The position numbers were made by a program, and so were the translations under genes. DNA of 64,000 bases, taken from NCBI RefSeq assembly GCF_026672255.1, contig NZ_JAPOHA010000002.1, forward strand, positions 98,552-162,551, given 5' to 3'. This stretch comes from Caproiciproducens galactitolivorans. GTDB taxonomy: Bacteria; Bacillota; Clostridia; Oscillospirales; Acutalibacteraceae. The notes under the pieces are model-generated. The model had not been told where the DNA came from, ran no database searches, and saw nothing but the letters and a program-made list of their open reading frames with translations. Positions 1 to 8,531 of the stretch are shown one piece after another. The number at the start of each line of letters is the position of its first letter. The stretch's first letter is position 1.

Positions 1-23
1 GGTCAAATCCTTTTCAAAAGGAG

Positions 24-96
24 TTAAAACGTTTTAAAAGGATTACAAGTAAAGGCATTCTTTCAATTTTAGAATTGAAAGAACGCCTTTACTTGT
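24..96. terminator. Bidirectional stem-loop after the flagellar operon
   Basis: A long, nearly perfect inverted repeat at 45-96 (stem starting ACAAGTAAAGGC, one mismatch, 4-base loop TTAG) lies directly beyond the stop codon of the reverse-strand gene ending at 108. A second palindrome, TTAAAACGTTTTAA, sits at 24-37. The stem is strong, but the U-tract on the reverse strand is weak, so the termination role is inferred from position. Confidence 0.6.
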
Positions 97-107
97 GTTT
101 TGTATGC

Positions 108-551
108 TTAATTTATATTTCTATAGATGTTTTGGCCCTTCTCGTCCTTGCGAAGCTGATTGATTTTCTCTTGCAGCTCCGTACACTGCTTTTGCAGGGT
201 TTCACGGGCAATCTGATCTAACGCGCCCGCTTTTTGCAGGATATCCGCACAGTCGCGGGAGAGCTTCAAAATTTTCCGTTCCTCATCACTGCCGCATTGA
301 TCGTCCTGAATCGCATCCGGTTGTAACAGACGGGCCAAATGCTCCTGCTGTTCAGCCGGCAGATTTTTCGCCAGCTTCTGAATCAGGCTGTTGCATTTCT
401 TTACCCTGTCGATGTAAATACCGCGCAATTCGAGGAACTGATCCAGCTCAACTTCCTGCTGCGTGCAGCGAACTTCAATCTGCTTTGTCAGATTCCAGAT
501 CTTTGTCAGCAAAAGAACCTTTTGCTCGAGACAGGCAATGATTTCATCCAT
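108..551 (-). CDS. Flagellar chaperone-like coiled-coil protein
   Basis: A 147-residue, almost entirely alpha-helical, charged protein with no signal peptide or membrane segment, last gene of the fliD-fliS operon. The position after fliS and the helical make-up resemble small flagellar export chaperones (FliT/FlgN type), which hold filament-cap or hook-junction proteins before export. I see no diagnostic motif, so the role is inferred from context only. It starts 42 bases after the fliS stop, and a stem-loop follows its own stop. Confidence 0.6.
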   Translation of the reverse strand: MDEIIACLEQKVLLLTKIWNLTKQIEVRCTQQEVELDQFLELRGIYIDRVKKCNSLIQKLAKNLPAEQQEHLARLLQPDAIQDDQCGSDEERKILKLSRDCADILQKAGALDQIARETLQKQCTELQEKINQLRKDEKGQNIYRNIN

Positions 552-593
552 AAGTTATAAGCCTCCGAAAGGGCGGAATTCTCTTCCGGCCCT

Positions 594-971
594 TTATTTT
601 TTCATATGGCAGAGCTTTTCCGCTTCCGCCCATGTATCCCTCATATTTTCCACCAAGGGAACAAGTTCATCTAAGCAAGAGGGATCACGTTTCACTTCGG
701 CTTTTATAATTTGCTGGTTGAAAAAATAGTATAAGTCATATAAATCTTTTGAGATACTATAATTCCAATCCAATATGGATGAAAGATAACTGAAAATTCG
801 CTTGCATTTATCCGTGCATTTCTCAGCGGTTTCATAATTTTTGTCTTTCAGCATCATGGAACCGTAGTGAAGATTCTTCAACGCCTCGTTGAACAGCGTT
901 ATAAGCTGCTCGCCTTTCGACATTGTATTAATGGATTGTTCTTTGTATTGCATAATAGGATCAATTGGCAT
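594..971 (-). CDS. fliS: Flagellin export chaperone FliS
   Basis: 125 residues, the usual FliS length. The N-terminus has the family pattern of an M-Q-Y-K-E-Q-S-I-N-T segment followed by helices with the E-Q-L-I-T-L-F-N-E-A-L sequence, and the body is a four-helix bundle. FliS binds the C-terminus of flagellin in the cytoplasm and prevents early polymerisation. It lies 36 bases downstream of fliD on the same strand, the classical fliD-fliS arrangement, and is probably read from the sigma-D-like promoter before fliD. Confidence 0.93.
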   Translation of the reverse strand: MPIDPIMQYKEQSINTMSKGEQLITLFNEALKNLHYGSMMLKDKNYETAEKCTDKCKRIFSYLSSILDWNYSISKDLYDLYYFFNQQIIKAEVKRDPSCLDELVPLVENMRDTWAEAEKLCHMKK

Positions 972-1007
972 TTTTAGGCTCCTCCTGAAGTTAAATTATC
1001 CGGAACA

Positions 1008-3749
1008 TCATGAGGAAGTACCGAAATTCGTGAATATGCCCGACTGGGCATTCATTTGGCTGATGTACTGCTCCAGCTTGGTGAACTTTGAATAGTAACG
1101 ATCCTGCTCATCCTTCAGCCGGGTCTGCAAATCCTTAATTGTTTTGGTATAATCGCTGATTTTCTGCGTCAGTGTACTGTTGTCGTATGTTGTGCTGTTG
1201 TCGAGGCCTGCTTTTGCAACCAGCAGTCCGCTTCCTCCGGTGGTTTTAATGTTATCATTAATAACACTCTGCATCTTGTACGCGACACCGTCGGAATCGG
1301 TAAACAGAGCGGCAACCTTATCGGGATCATTCGTCAGGGCGTTTTTCAGCTTCGTTTCGTCAACCGTTATCTGCCCGTTTCCGGAATAGTCATTTGCTTT
1401 CGTAGCAATACCGATTTCAAAGAGGGCCCCCTTAACGGAGTCTACCTGGTCGGTCATCGCTTTGCGAAGGTTCAGGCAAAGATTGCTCAGAAGGGGATCG
1501 CTGTTTAATATGCCAACCTTGGCCTTCTTTTCATATTCCGTAATCTGCGTTTCCGTCATTTGCGCTTTTTGATCGTCCGTCAGCGGCAGATACTTGTCGT
1601 TAGCGCTTTGGCGCTCATTGATTTTGGTGGTGCAAAGAGTAATGATGCTGTTGTAGTCATCAACAAAACTCTTAATCTTATCGTATAATTTATCCGTCTG
1701 GCTGTCTGCGGTAAACTTTATGGGTTTATCTGCTGAAACAGTCGTGTCCGTTGTAGAGAGCAATTCAAAATTGACCCCGTCAAGCGTAAATTTATTTTCC
1801 GATCTGGTGATTTCAATTGCGTTGTTCGCATTTCCGTCCAAGCTGACGGTCATCTTGGCATCCTGCCCTTTTGTCAGGCTATATGCAGAGCTGTTTTCGA
1901 TATAATTCCCGTTCGTATCCTTTGTAGGCACAGTACCAAAGAGAGTGTCAGCAAGGTTACATTTGTCGTCTATATTTTTAATATCCACACGGCTGGCACT
2001 ACCGCCGTTCTTTGCTGCAACGCTGAAAGAGTCATTTACACTGGAATATGTAATATTCACGTTCGCATGCTGATCATTATTGATCGTCTTGAGAACCGTA
2101 TCAATGGTATCCGTCTTTTTAAAGGTAAACTTCTGATCGTTAATGATAATGCCATATGTACCGTCAGCCGATGCTTGCAGCGGAGTGCTGAGGTTAGATT
2201 GGATATCTTCCAACGTTTTATTGGTGTTTATACGGTTGGTTTCACCGGCATATACCTTCAGAGCGCCGTTGGTGCCAAGAACGCCGGATTTGTCACAGGT
2301 ATCCAGCGAAAGGACCGAAGTTCCAACAGCGACACCATTTTGTGTTGTATCCTTGTATGTTTCAAAAGACAATTTCCCGGAATTTATGGATACGTTTACT
2401 TTGCTAACAATGGCTCCACTCGCATCTTTTGCTGTTCCGAATTCCGCTGTCAGCTTTTTCTGTAAATATGCCTGAAGTTTTTCCGGAGTAGAATAGTCGT
2501 TGTCCGCAGAGTTCAAATCGCTTGCATCTAAGGTGATATATTTTTTCACACCGTCAAGAGAAAAAGTAAGAGTGGAACCTGCAAGCGTATCGCCCAAATA
2601 GCTGCTTACCAGCTTGCTGCGGTCGACTGTACCGGAATTTGATATGGTTCCATCCGTCTGCTTCAGGCCAAGACCCTGAAGCAGATTCTGGCTCCCGCCG
2701 GTAATGGAAAGCGCGTCGGATACACCATCTTTTGTCTTAAAAGTTACTGCACCAGTGTTATCTACAGTAACATCCAATTTATCATGTAAATCAGATAATT
2801 TTCCGCTTGCATCGGTATTACTCCGAATCGCTTCGCTTAATATTGCCTGAAGGGACTTTGCTGCTGTTGCGGGGTCGGAAGAAATTTGGGTGTCTTTAGG
2901 AATGGTAAGCGTGTAACTGGTAGTTCCTATTTTAATATCCAGCGTTGAACCCGCGGTCAGCGTGTTTTTAAAAAAGCAGTCTGTGTTTGCTTCAACAGGA
3001 CTACTAATCGTATTGCCGGAATCACCCTTGTTCAGATTTAAACCGGAAAGAAGCGATTCCGTTCCGTCCGTAATACTAATCTTGCTGTCTGCGGTAAGGG
3101 TTACTTTATTGCTGTCTACACTGAATTGGACTTTGCCGGCCAGCCCGTCGGTTTTTGCAATCGCATCGTTTAAGGCGTCCGTAATTTTACTGACACTGTC
3201 GCCTGAATTGAAAACAACACTGCTGTCTAAAGTCAGTTTATAATCTTTGCCGCCATAATTGATCGTCATCGTGCTTCCTGCGATGTTGTTGGGGGACCAA
3301 GAAGTACTTAAGGCTCCTGTAGTAATCGCTTCATTGGAAGCTTTATGCATGGAAGTAAAACTCGCCTGCTGTGCCAGCTGAGATATTTTGGTTACCACCA
3401 TATTTTTCGCAGCGTTTGCATTTCCGGTCACATTCAGGAAAGGGGATGAATTTTTAATGGCTGTGGAAGTAAAGAAACCGGGATTTAAAATGCTGCTGCC
3501 GCTTGTAGTCGTTGAAAAATATTTTGTCTGAAACTCCGTAAGCGCTTTTATTACTTCACGATAGGACGATTGCTGCCATTGCGCAATTTGTTTGCTCTGG
3601 GCTTGTTTATCTATTTTATTTTGTGTTCCAGCTGAAAGCTGTTTAACCAGAGAATCCGTATCCAATCCGGAAACAAGACCACTCAAACGCTTATTTGAAG
3701 ACGTTGTGGTAGCGCTTGTAGACGTTGAACCTGTCTTAGAGACAATCAT
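1008..3749 (-). CDS. fliD: Flagellar hook-associated protein 2 (filament cap), enlarged
   Basis: 913 residues. The N-terminus has the FliD_N signature (LSGLVSGLDTDSLVKQL, residues about 23-39) and the C-terminal 250 residues match FliD_C, ending in a coiled-coil region. FliD caps the growing filament and is exported by the flagellar type III apparatus. The family is normally about 450-700 residues. The excess lies at about residues 150-520, where I read three diverged copies of a unit that begins AGST and contains a Y-x-L-T-L strand and a long helix, resembling flagellin_IN-type modules. The ATG start follows an AGGGAGG ribosome site. Confidence 0.93.
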   Translation of the reverse strand: MIVSKTGSTSTSATTTSSNKRLSGLVSGLDTDSLVKQLSAGTQNKIDKQAQSKQIAQWQQSSYREVIKALTEFQTKYFSTTTSGSSILNPGFFTSTAIKNSSPFLNVTGNANAAKNMVVTKISQLAQQASFTSMHKASNEAITTGALSTSWSPNNIAGSTMTINYGGKDYKLTLDSSVVFNSGDSVSKITDALNDAIAKTDGLAGKVQFSVDSNKVTLTADSKISITDGTESLLSGLNLNKGDSGNTISSPVEANTDCFFKNTLTAGSTLDIKIGTTSYTLTIPKDTQISSDPATAAKSLQAILSEAIRSNTDASGKLSDLHDKLDVTVDNTGAVTFKTKDGVSDALSITGGSQNLLQGLGLKQTDGTISNSGTVDRSKLVSSYLGDTLAGSTLTFSLDGVKKYITLDASDLNSADNDYSTPEKLQAYLQKKLTAEFGTAKDASGAIVSKVNVSINSGKLSFETYKDTTQNGVAVGTSVLSLDTCDKSGVLGTNGALKVYAGETNRINTNKTLEDIQSNLSTPLQASADGTYGIIINDQKFTFKKTDTIDTVLKTINNDQHANVNITYSSVNDSFSVAAKNGGSASRVDIKNIDDKCNLADTLFGTVPTKDTNGNYIENSSAYSLTKGQDAKMTVSLDGNANNAIEITRSENKFTLDGVNFELLSTTDTTVSADKPIKFTADSQTDKLYDKIKSFVDDYNSIITLCTTKINERQSANDKYLPLTDDQKAQMTETQITEYEKKAKVGILNSDPLLSNLCLNLRKAMTDQVDSVKGALFEIGIATKANDYSGNGQITVDETKLKNALTNDPDKVAALFTDSDGVAYKMQSVINDNIKTTGGSGLLVAKAGLDNSTTYDNSTLTQKISDYTKTIKDLQTRLKDEQDRYYSKFTKLEQYISQMNAQSGIFTNFGTSS

Positions 3750-3804
3750 GGCTATGTACCTCCCTGACGAATAATATACTCGTTATAATGAAGCTCTTAA
3801 TCAT

Positions 3805-3831
3805 ATATCGTACTGAAATGACAAAAAATTA
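3805..3831 (-). promoter_or_regulatory. Sigma-D (sigma-28)-like promoter of fliD-fliS
   Basis: On the reverse strand TAAT (3828-3831) is followed by exactly 15 bases and TACGATAT (3805-3812), close to the sigma-D consensus TAAA-N15-GCCGATAT. It lies about 55 bases upstream of fliD, a late flagellar gene normally under this sigma factor. Confidence 0.6.
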
Positions 3832-3882
3832 AGTAAGTTATATTAAAAAACAATAAAACTGGAATAATTTATAGAATATGCT

Positions 3883-3912
3883 TTGACGAAATATGGATTT
3901 GTATGGTATGAT
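3883..3912 (+). promoter_or_regulatory. Vegetative promoter of the HD-GYP gene
   Basis: TTGACG at 3883-3888, an 18-base spacer and TATGAT at 3907-3912 with an extended TG before the -10. The match to sigma-A is good, and the site lies about 70 bases upstream of the chosen start. Confidence 0.6.
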
Positions 3913-3980
3913 ATACAATAATAACTGCGAACGTATGAATGATTATATTTAAATTGGATGTAAAGGGGATGGTATGTGAT

Positions 3981-5087
3981 ATGGCCTTTGTTCCAATCAA
4001 TAAGTTAAAACCCGGTATGATTTTAGACAGAGATATCTATCTATTTAATAATGTAACATCAAGAATTATCATGCTGCGATCCGGGCAGACATTATCAGAA
4101 GCTTATATTGAAAGGCTGCATGAGTTTGATATTCTTGGAGCGTATATTCATACCAATGAAGAAAAAGAAAAGATCCGCAACCCTTCACAGAGTATTCGGT
4201 ATCCGATTAAAAAGGAGCTAAGGCAGGAAGCGCTTTTAAGCGTACAGCAGGTTTATAAAATGTTTAACCAGGGCGCTCAAAAAATAAATGTGAGCAGCAT
4301 TAACCAGACCATGAACATCTCCAAAAAATTGGTGAATTCTTTAAAATGTAATGTGGAAGCGAAAATTAGCATCGCAAATTTGAAATTATACGATGATTAT
4401 ACATATAACCATTCCCTCGGGGTTTCCATTTTGTCCATTGCAATCGGGTTGGAACTGGGGCTGAAAACACAGGACTTGTACGACCTTGGGCTATGCGCCC
4501 TTTTACACGATATTGGAAAGATGGCGGTTCCGATATCGATTATCGCCAAACCGGCCAAGCTGACAGAGGAAGAATTCAATATTGTTAAGCAGCATCCCGG
4601 AAAGGGTGCGCTGTTTTTTATCCAGCATCATTTGGCAAATAAGTCCATTTGTGAAGGAATCCTTACCCATCATGAAAAATATGACGGCACAGGGTATCCG
4701 AGAGGGCTGTCCGGAGAAGATATCCCCCTGTTTGGACGGATTATTTCCGTTGCGGATGTTTACGACGCATTGACTTCCGTCCGGCCGTATCGAAAGCCGT
4801 CGACGCCCGCGGAAGCCATAGAATATCTTATGGGGTCAAGCGGTATTGCGTTTGATCTCGCAATTGTCAAAGCTTTTTTAAATAAAGTTGCACCGTACCC
4901 AATCGGCTCCTGTGTGAAGCTGAGCAATGGCGAAGTCGCAATTATCGTAAAGCAGAATGATAATAATCCTACCCGTCCGATTGTGCGCCTTCTGAAACAG
5001 CCGGACGTTTTAATGGATTTATGTTTCCAGCGCGATACGCAGAATATTGTAATTGAAGATATCTGCAGTATCACCACGGAACTATAA
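3981..5087 (+). CDS. HD-GYP domain cyclic-di-GMP phosphodiesterase
   Basis: 368 residues. An N-terminal DUF3391-like region (F-V-P-I-N-K-L-K-P-G-M) is followed by an HD-GYP domain. The metal-binding HD is in LLHDIGKM, and the signature HHEKYDGTGYP is complete, so an active enzyme hydrolysing c-di-GMP is expected. The ATG at 3981 is preferred over upstream in-frame starts because AAAGGGG at 3962-3968 is correctly spaced from it. It is transcribed divergently from fliD. Together with the PilZ gene at 7.8 kb and the c-di-GMP riboswitch at 47.9 kb it indicates an active c-di-GMP network. Confidence 0.92.
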   Translation: MAFVPINKLKPGMILDRDIYLFNNVTSRIIMLRSGQTLSEAYIERLHEFDILGAYIHTNEEKEKIRNPSQSIRYPIKKELRQEALLSVQQVYKMFNQGAQKINVSSINQTMNISKKLVNSLKCNVEAKISIANLKLYDDYTYNHSLGVSILSIAIGLELGLKTQDLYDLGLCALLHDIGKMAVPISIIAKPAKLTEEEFNIVKQHPGKGALFFIQHHLANKSICEGILTHHEKYDGTGYPRGLSGEDIPLFGRIISVADVYDALTSVRPYRKPSTPAEAIEYLMGSSGIAFDLAIVKAFLNKVAPYPIGSCVKLSNGEVAIIVKQNDNNPTRPIVRLLKQPDVLMDLCFQRDTQNIVIEDICSITTEL

Positions 5088-5097
5088 TAATGATGAA

Positions 5098-5355
5098 ATG
5101 ATGAATCGTAAGTGCGCCAGTTCGTGTAAAAAACTTGAATGGGCAATTTCCATCCAAGGCATTTACAAGGTCTGGAGTTAATGTGGAACAAATTTTTTGT
5201 AAGCTCAATACGTCCACGTTCATATGTGGTAATCATGGTAGCTCATGATGTTGCCTCCGTCGGAATGTTGCTTCGCAGCTTCATTCTACACGAAGGTTTC
5301 ATTTTGAGCTATATTTTTGCTCATTTTATCTTGCACACTTCATTTTACAATCTGT
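5098..5355 (-). mobile_element. Internally deleted IS30-family relic
   Basis: This stretch lacks an intact gene. On the reverse strand MSYH, a one-base shift, and then TTYERGRIEL is the characteristic N-terminus of IS30 transposases. A few codons later the reading continues as INSRPCKCLGWKLPIQVFY, the conserved C-terminal segment of the same family (NNRPRKCLGWKTP-type). The catalytic middle is missing. Imperfect 11-bp inverted repeats lie at 5110-5120 (AAGTGCGCCAG) and 5330-5340 (CTTGCACACTT). It is therefore a non-autonomous, MITE-like remnant of about 260 bp. Confidence 0.6.
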
Positions 5356-5458
5356 AAAATATAAATATCAATATCTCTTCTAAAAAAACAGGTATACAAT
5401 TCCCAAATAATATGCTAATATATAATTATTTGAAGGAAAAGAAAAAGAGGGTGAAAAG

Positions 5459-6661
5459 TTGAGCGCCATAAAAGTAAATTTGGACGGGCTCGACTCCAGC
5501 GCTATACAAATCAGAACAGTCGCCTTGACATTGGGCGATTTAAAATCATCGATGAACAGGGTGTTCTGCAGTATAGACCCGAAAATAAAGCGCAGAAGAA
5601 ATATTAGCGGGTCGATTGCAGATATTCAAAAAGAGATGGAAATGCTGTATACTGAAATGAACGAGTTGGGCAGCTTCATTTCTTCTTCAAAAAGTCAGTA
5701 TGCCAATACGGAAGCACGGCTTTTCCAGATGTCAAGCGATTATACAAACCGGTTCCACGAGATGATGGAATCCGCAAATGCCGAAGAAAACTGGCTGGAG
5801 CTCATCGGATACGCTGTAATCGGGAACGCAAAGGGTTTGGAAAGTTTTCTGAAACAAGCCGGAGACCTTATTGTAAACGTTGGTTCTAAAGTTATAAGCG
5901 GCGTTGAAGGCGTGGCTGTATCGTCCGTATGCAATTGTGTAGAAGGTTTTGCGAATGCCGGCTTCGGAGTTGCTGAATTTTTTCATTTGGTCCCGGATAC
6001 GTCTGCAAGGTATGAATTCAAACATGACCTTGATGCGCTTCAAGCAGCGATAGCGGATCAATATGTATTGGATAAACAGTGGTATTATGGCGGGCGGGCT
6101 GTTGGAGATATCACGAGTTCCATCGTGGGTACAAAAATTGCTGCGAACGGTTTAATAGCAGTTGCCGCTGGACTCGTTGGAGAGGGAGTGGGCGCTGGTT
6201 TTACTGTCACTGGTGCAGGCGCAGTAGCAGGTGTTCCGGCAATGGTCGTTTCCGGCGCTGCTGCAGCAGTGGGAGCACTTGAAGTCGCTGCAGGGCTATC
6301 CGTATCCGCTGTTTCGATTAAAAACTTTAGAGATGACTTTTCCAAGTTTCAGAAGGAAGGGCAGGCAAATGGAGCTTCTAAATCTGAAAATACAAGGCAC
6401 GGAGATCAACGTTTAAAGGAGAGAGGATTTACTGATGAGAAAGTAAATGATCTCATTAATAATTATTCTCAGAAAGTTTATCAAGAAGGAGGAAAAACGG
6501 TTTATGCAAAGAAAAATGGAAATTATTATGATGTTATAATTACAAATGCAGACGGTGAAATAATAACTGCAGTCGGTGGAAATAGTAAATCTTTAAGAAC
6601 ATGGAAGGATGTTACTAGAATGTTAAATAATAATGGCGGATATAGTACATTGCCATATTAG
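5459..6661 (+). CDS. LXG-like polymorphic toxin with RNase-type C-terminal domain
   Basis: 400 residues. The first 110 residues form a helical WXG/LXG-like targeting region (I-K-V-N-L-D-G-L start, long coiled coils). The middle, residues about 215-290, is a Gly/Ala-rich hydrophobic stretch. The last 95 residues contain an H-G-x-x-R-x-x-x-R-G motif followed by beta strands, as in DUF4258/BECR-fold RNase toxins of the RelE and colicin-D type. The TTG start at 5459 has the AGAGGG site just upstream. From about 6360 the DNA becomes markedly A+T-rich, as expected for an exchangeable toxin tip. The gene for a probable immunity protein follows 14 bases later. Type VII secretion is inferred. Confidence 0.72.
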   Translation: MSAIKVNLDGLDSSAIQIRTVALTLGDLKSSMNRVFCSIDPKIKRRRNISGSIADIQKEMEMLYTEMNELGSFISSSKSQYANTEARLFQMSSDYTNRFHEMMESANAEENWLELIGYAVIGNAKGLESFLKQAGDLIVNVGSKVISGVEGVAVSSVCNCVEGFANAGFGVAEFFHLVPDTSARYEFKHDLDALQAAIADQYVLDKQWYYGGRAVGDITSSIVGTKIAANGLIAVAAGLVGEGVGAGFTVTGAGAVAGVPAMVVSGAAAAVGALEVAAGLSVSAVSIKNFRDDFSKFQKEGQANGASKSENTRHGDQRLKERGFTDEKVNDLINNYSQKVYQEGGKTVYAKKNGNYYDVIITNADGEIITAVGGNSKSLRTWKDVTRMLNNNGGYSTLPY

Positions 6662-6675
6662 AGAGGAGAAAGTCA

Positions 6676-7140
6676 TTGGCATTTATTACAAATATAGAAA
6701 AAAATTTAAAATTAGAAATAAGTTTAAAAAAGAATAGTATGTTTGATTACAATCCGCAAAGAAGTGACCATGAAAATTGGATTCCATTTATCCTTTGTTT
6801 AACTTTGCCCCAAAGATGTAGTATGATTGATGAAAGTGCTAACGCTACAATGACAATTTATGAAATTAAAAATTTAATTCATGGAGTTGAAGGTGTACTA
6901 GAACATTTGGACTGTCCAGAAAATTATGTTTATAATTTTTATAACAGTGAAGGATTTTTTGGATTAGAGCTAGAAGTAATTCCTGAAGATAATGTTGTTG
7001 AGATTAAATTATGGATAAATGTGGGAAATCAAACAAAAGGTGAAATTTTTGGATATGATGAGGGGGTGAGATTTGTTTCAGGCAAGAAAGAGTTAATTGA
7101 TTTTCTGGTAGGAATTAAGCAAGAAATATTTTGGGATTAG
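6676..7140 (+). CDS. Probable immunity protein of the LXG-like toxin
   Basis: 154 residues, acidic, no signal peptide, A+T-rich like the end of the toxin gene. The pattern of a strand-rich N-terminus with F-G-L-E-L-E-V and E-I-K-L-W-I segments resembles WapI-type immunity proteins, but I claim only an immunity role by position, 14 bases after the toxin stop. The TTG start is supported by GAGAGGAGA at 6661-6669. Such proteins bind and neutralise the cognate toxin domain inside the producing cell. Confidence 0.6.
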   Translation: MAFITNIEKNLKLEISLKKNSMFDYNPQRSDHENWIPFILCLTLPQRCSMIDESANATMTIYEIKNLIHGVEGVLEHLDCPENYVYNFYNSEGFFGLELEVIPEDNVVEIKLWINVGNQTKGEIFGYDEGVRFVSGKKELIDFLVGIKQEIFWD

Positions 7141-7233
7141 TAACTTTTGAAAACTTTAAATGCGTAATGGCATACATGTACCTAACTATAAATTCAGATA
7201 TTAGTAATCAGCAGTAACCAGCGAAAACAAATG

Positions 7234-7272
7234 AAAAAGGATGGGAAAGTTCAATCTCTCCCATCCTTTTTT
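7234..7272. terminator. Bidirectional terminator between immunity gene and cheW
   Basis: AAAAGGATGGGA and TCCCATCCTTTT form a long stem with A-rich 5' and T-rich 3' flanks. It serves both the forward toxin operon and the reverse cheW operon, which converge here. Confidence 0.8.
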
Positions 7273-7279
7273 AAGTAGG

Positions 7280-7798
7280 TTAATTCTGTTCGGCAGTTTC
7301 TGCCATTGTGCTGCTGACAAGCTCTATCTCGTTTTCATTCAGGATTTTGCTGGTATCCAAAAGCATAACTACCTTGTTTTCCACCTTGCCGATTCCGGTT
7401 AAATATGCATTCGTACGGTCCTTGGACATTTTCGGCGGGGGAGAGATATTGTCATCACCGATATTTGTAACCTCGTCAACCGAATCCACGATAAAACCAA
7501 TATGGGTTTCATCGATTTTTGTTACAATGATGCAGGTGTGCTCGTCGTATTCCACTTCTTCTTTGCCAAAACGTAAGCGTACGTCGATAACAGGAATAAT
7601 GTCGCCCCTCAGATTAATGACCCCTTTCGCATAATGAGGCGAATCGGGGACGGGTGTGATTTCCTGTTTGCCGATGATCTGGACTACATCGGCAATCGGA
7701 ACGCCGAAGAGCTGTTTGTCGGTCCAGAACGTCAGGTATTTTCCTTTCATTTCATTCGTATCATTTTCTTCAACGATTAATCCTTTATCATTCTCCAT
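7280..7798 (-). CDS. cheW: Chemotaxis coupling protein CheW
   Basis: 172 residues from the ATG at 7798. A GTG three codons earlier is possible, but the AGGGTGA ribosome site fits 7798 better. It is a single CheW-like domain with the family patterns YLTFWTDKQLFGVPI, GVINLRGDIIPVIDVRLRF and IGFIVDSVDEV. CheW bridges chemoreceptors and CheA in the polar signalling array. It is the last gene of the reverse-strand operon cheW-pilZ-cheW. The N-terminal 25 residues are an acidic extension. Confidence 0.92.
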   Translation of the reverse strand: MENDKGLIVEENDTNEMKGKYLTFWTDKQLFGVPIADVVQIIGKQEITPVPDSPHYAKGVINLRGDIIPVIDVRLRFGKEEVEYDEHTCIIVTKIDETHIGFIVDSVDEVTNIGDDNISPPPKMSKDRTNAYLTGIGKVENKVVMLLDTSKILNENEIELVSSTMAETAEQN

Positions 7799-7843
7799 TT
7801 TTATCACCCTATCATAAAAATTTTCGATATAATACTGTGAAGA

Positions 7844-8482
7844 TTAAAGCAGACCCCTGGAAGATTTGATTTGCTCTCTTTGCAATTCAAAGAGATAGCG
7901 GCAAAGCAAGTCGAACTGATGCGTTGTATTATCAAGAAAGGAGCACCCGTAACCGTTCAGATGGGGGACTTCCTTTTCGCGCTCAACCTTGCAGCTGAAT
8001 GGAATCTCATTCCCGTAAAGAGGAAAGGTAACGATGAAGGGCTGGTCAATTTCCAGCTTCCTCTCCGTGTTGATAAATAAGCCGCTTAAGCTTAAATCCG
8101 TAATCGTTACTTCAAATTCCGGCGTATCGATTTCCTCGGTTGTTTCGGTCGGCAATAAACAGGCCTTCGCTTTTTTGGTAACCTTTAACCGGAAGAAGCT
8201 TCTTCTCTCAAAATCAATCAAATTCTGGATATTGGTAATTTGCATTAATTCGGAAGTGGAAAGAAAAACCCGCCCGACCAAAACTTTAAAACCTACAGTA
8301 TTATTATAAACGTTTATTTTTACCGGTGTGTTGCAATGAACAATCGGAAGCACATCGAAGTCATTGCAGATCTGAATGGCTCCATGCAGAATGTCGCTGA
8401 TTGACCCGGTAGTAAGCAATTCATTTGAAATCGTCTTTATTTCACACGGCGAATGAAGATACTGCGTAGGTATGGGGAACAT
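7844..8482 (-). CDS. PilZ-domain c-di-GMP receptor (YcgR-like)
   Basis: 212 residues. An N-terminal YcgR/FlhN-like beta domain of about 90 residues is followed by a PilZ domain. Both binding motifs are present: R-R-S-F-F-R (RxxxR) near residue 95 and D-L-S-L-S-G (D/NxSxxG) near 130. YcgR-type proteins act as a c-di-GMP-dependent brake on the flagellar motor. It sits between two cheW genes in one operon, linking second-messenger level to chemotaxis output. The ATG start is at 8482 with CCTCC (GGAGG on this strand) just upstream. Confidence 0.9.
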   Translation of the reverse strand: MFPIPTQYLHSPCEIKTISNELLTTGSISDILHGAIQICNDFDVLPIVHCNTPVKINVYNNTVGFKVLVGRVFLSTSELMQITNIQNLIDFERRSFFRLKVTKKAKACLLPTETTEEIDTPEFEVTITDLSLSGLFINTERKLEIDQPFIVTFPLYGNEIPFSCKVEREKEVPHLNGYGCSFLDNTTHQFDLLCRYLFELQREQIKSSRGLL

Positions 8483-8531
8483 ATTGAAAATACCTCCAAA
8501 AAACTAGTGTCCGATGATGCGCATAAAAACG

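Noticed and set aside
4760..5236. A long reverse-strand frame over the 3' end of the HD-GYP gene
   Set aside because: Its N-terminal part is the IS30 relic and the rest is antisense to the HD-GYP catalytic domain; it has no independent gene signals.
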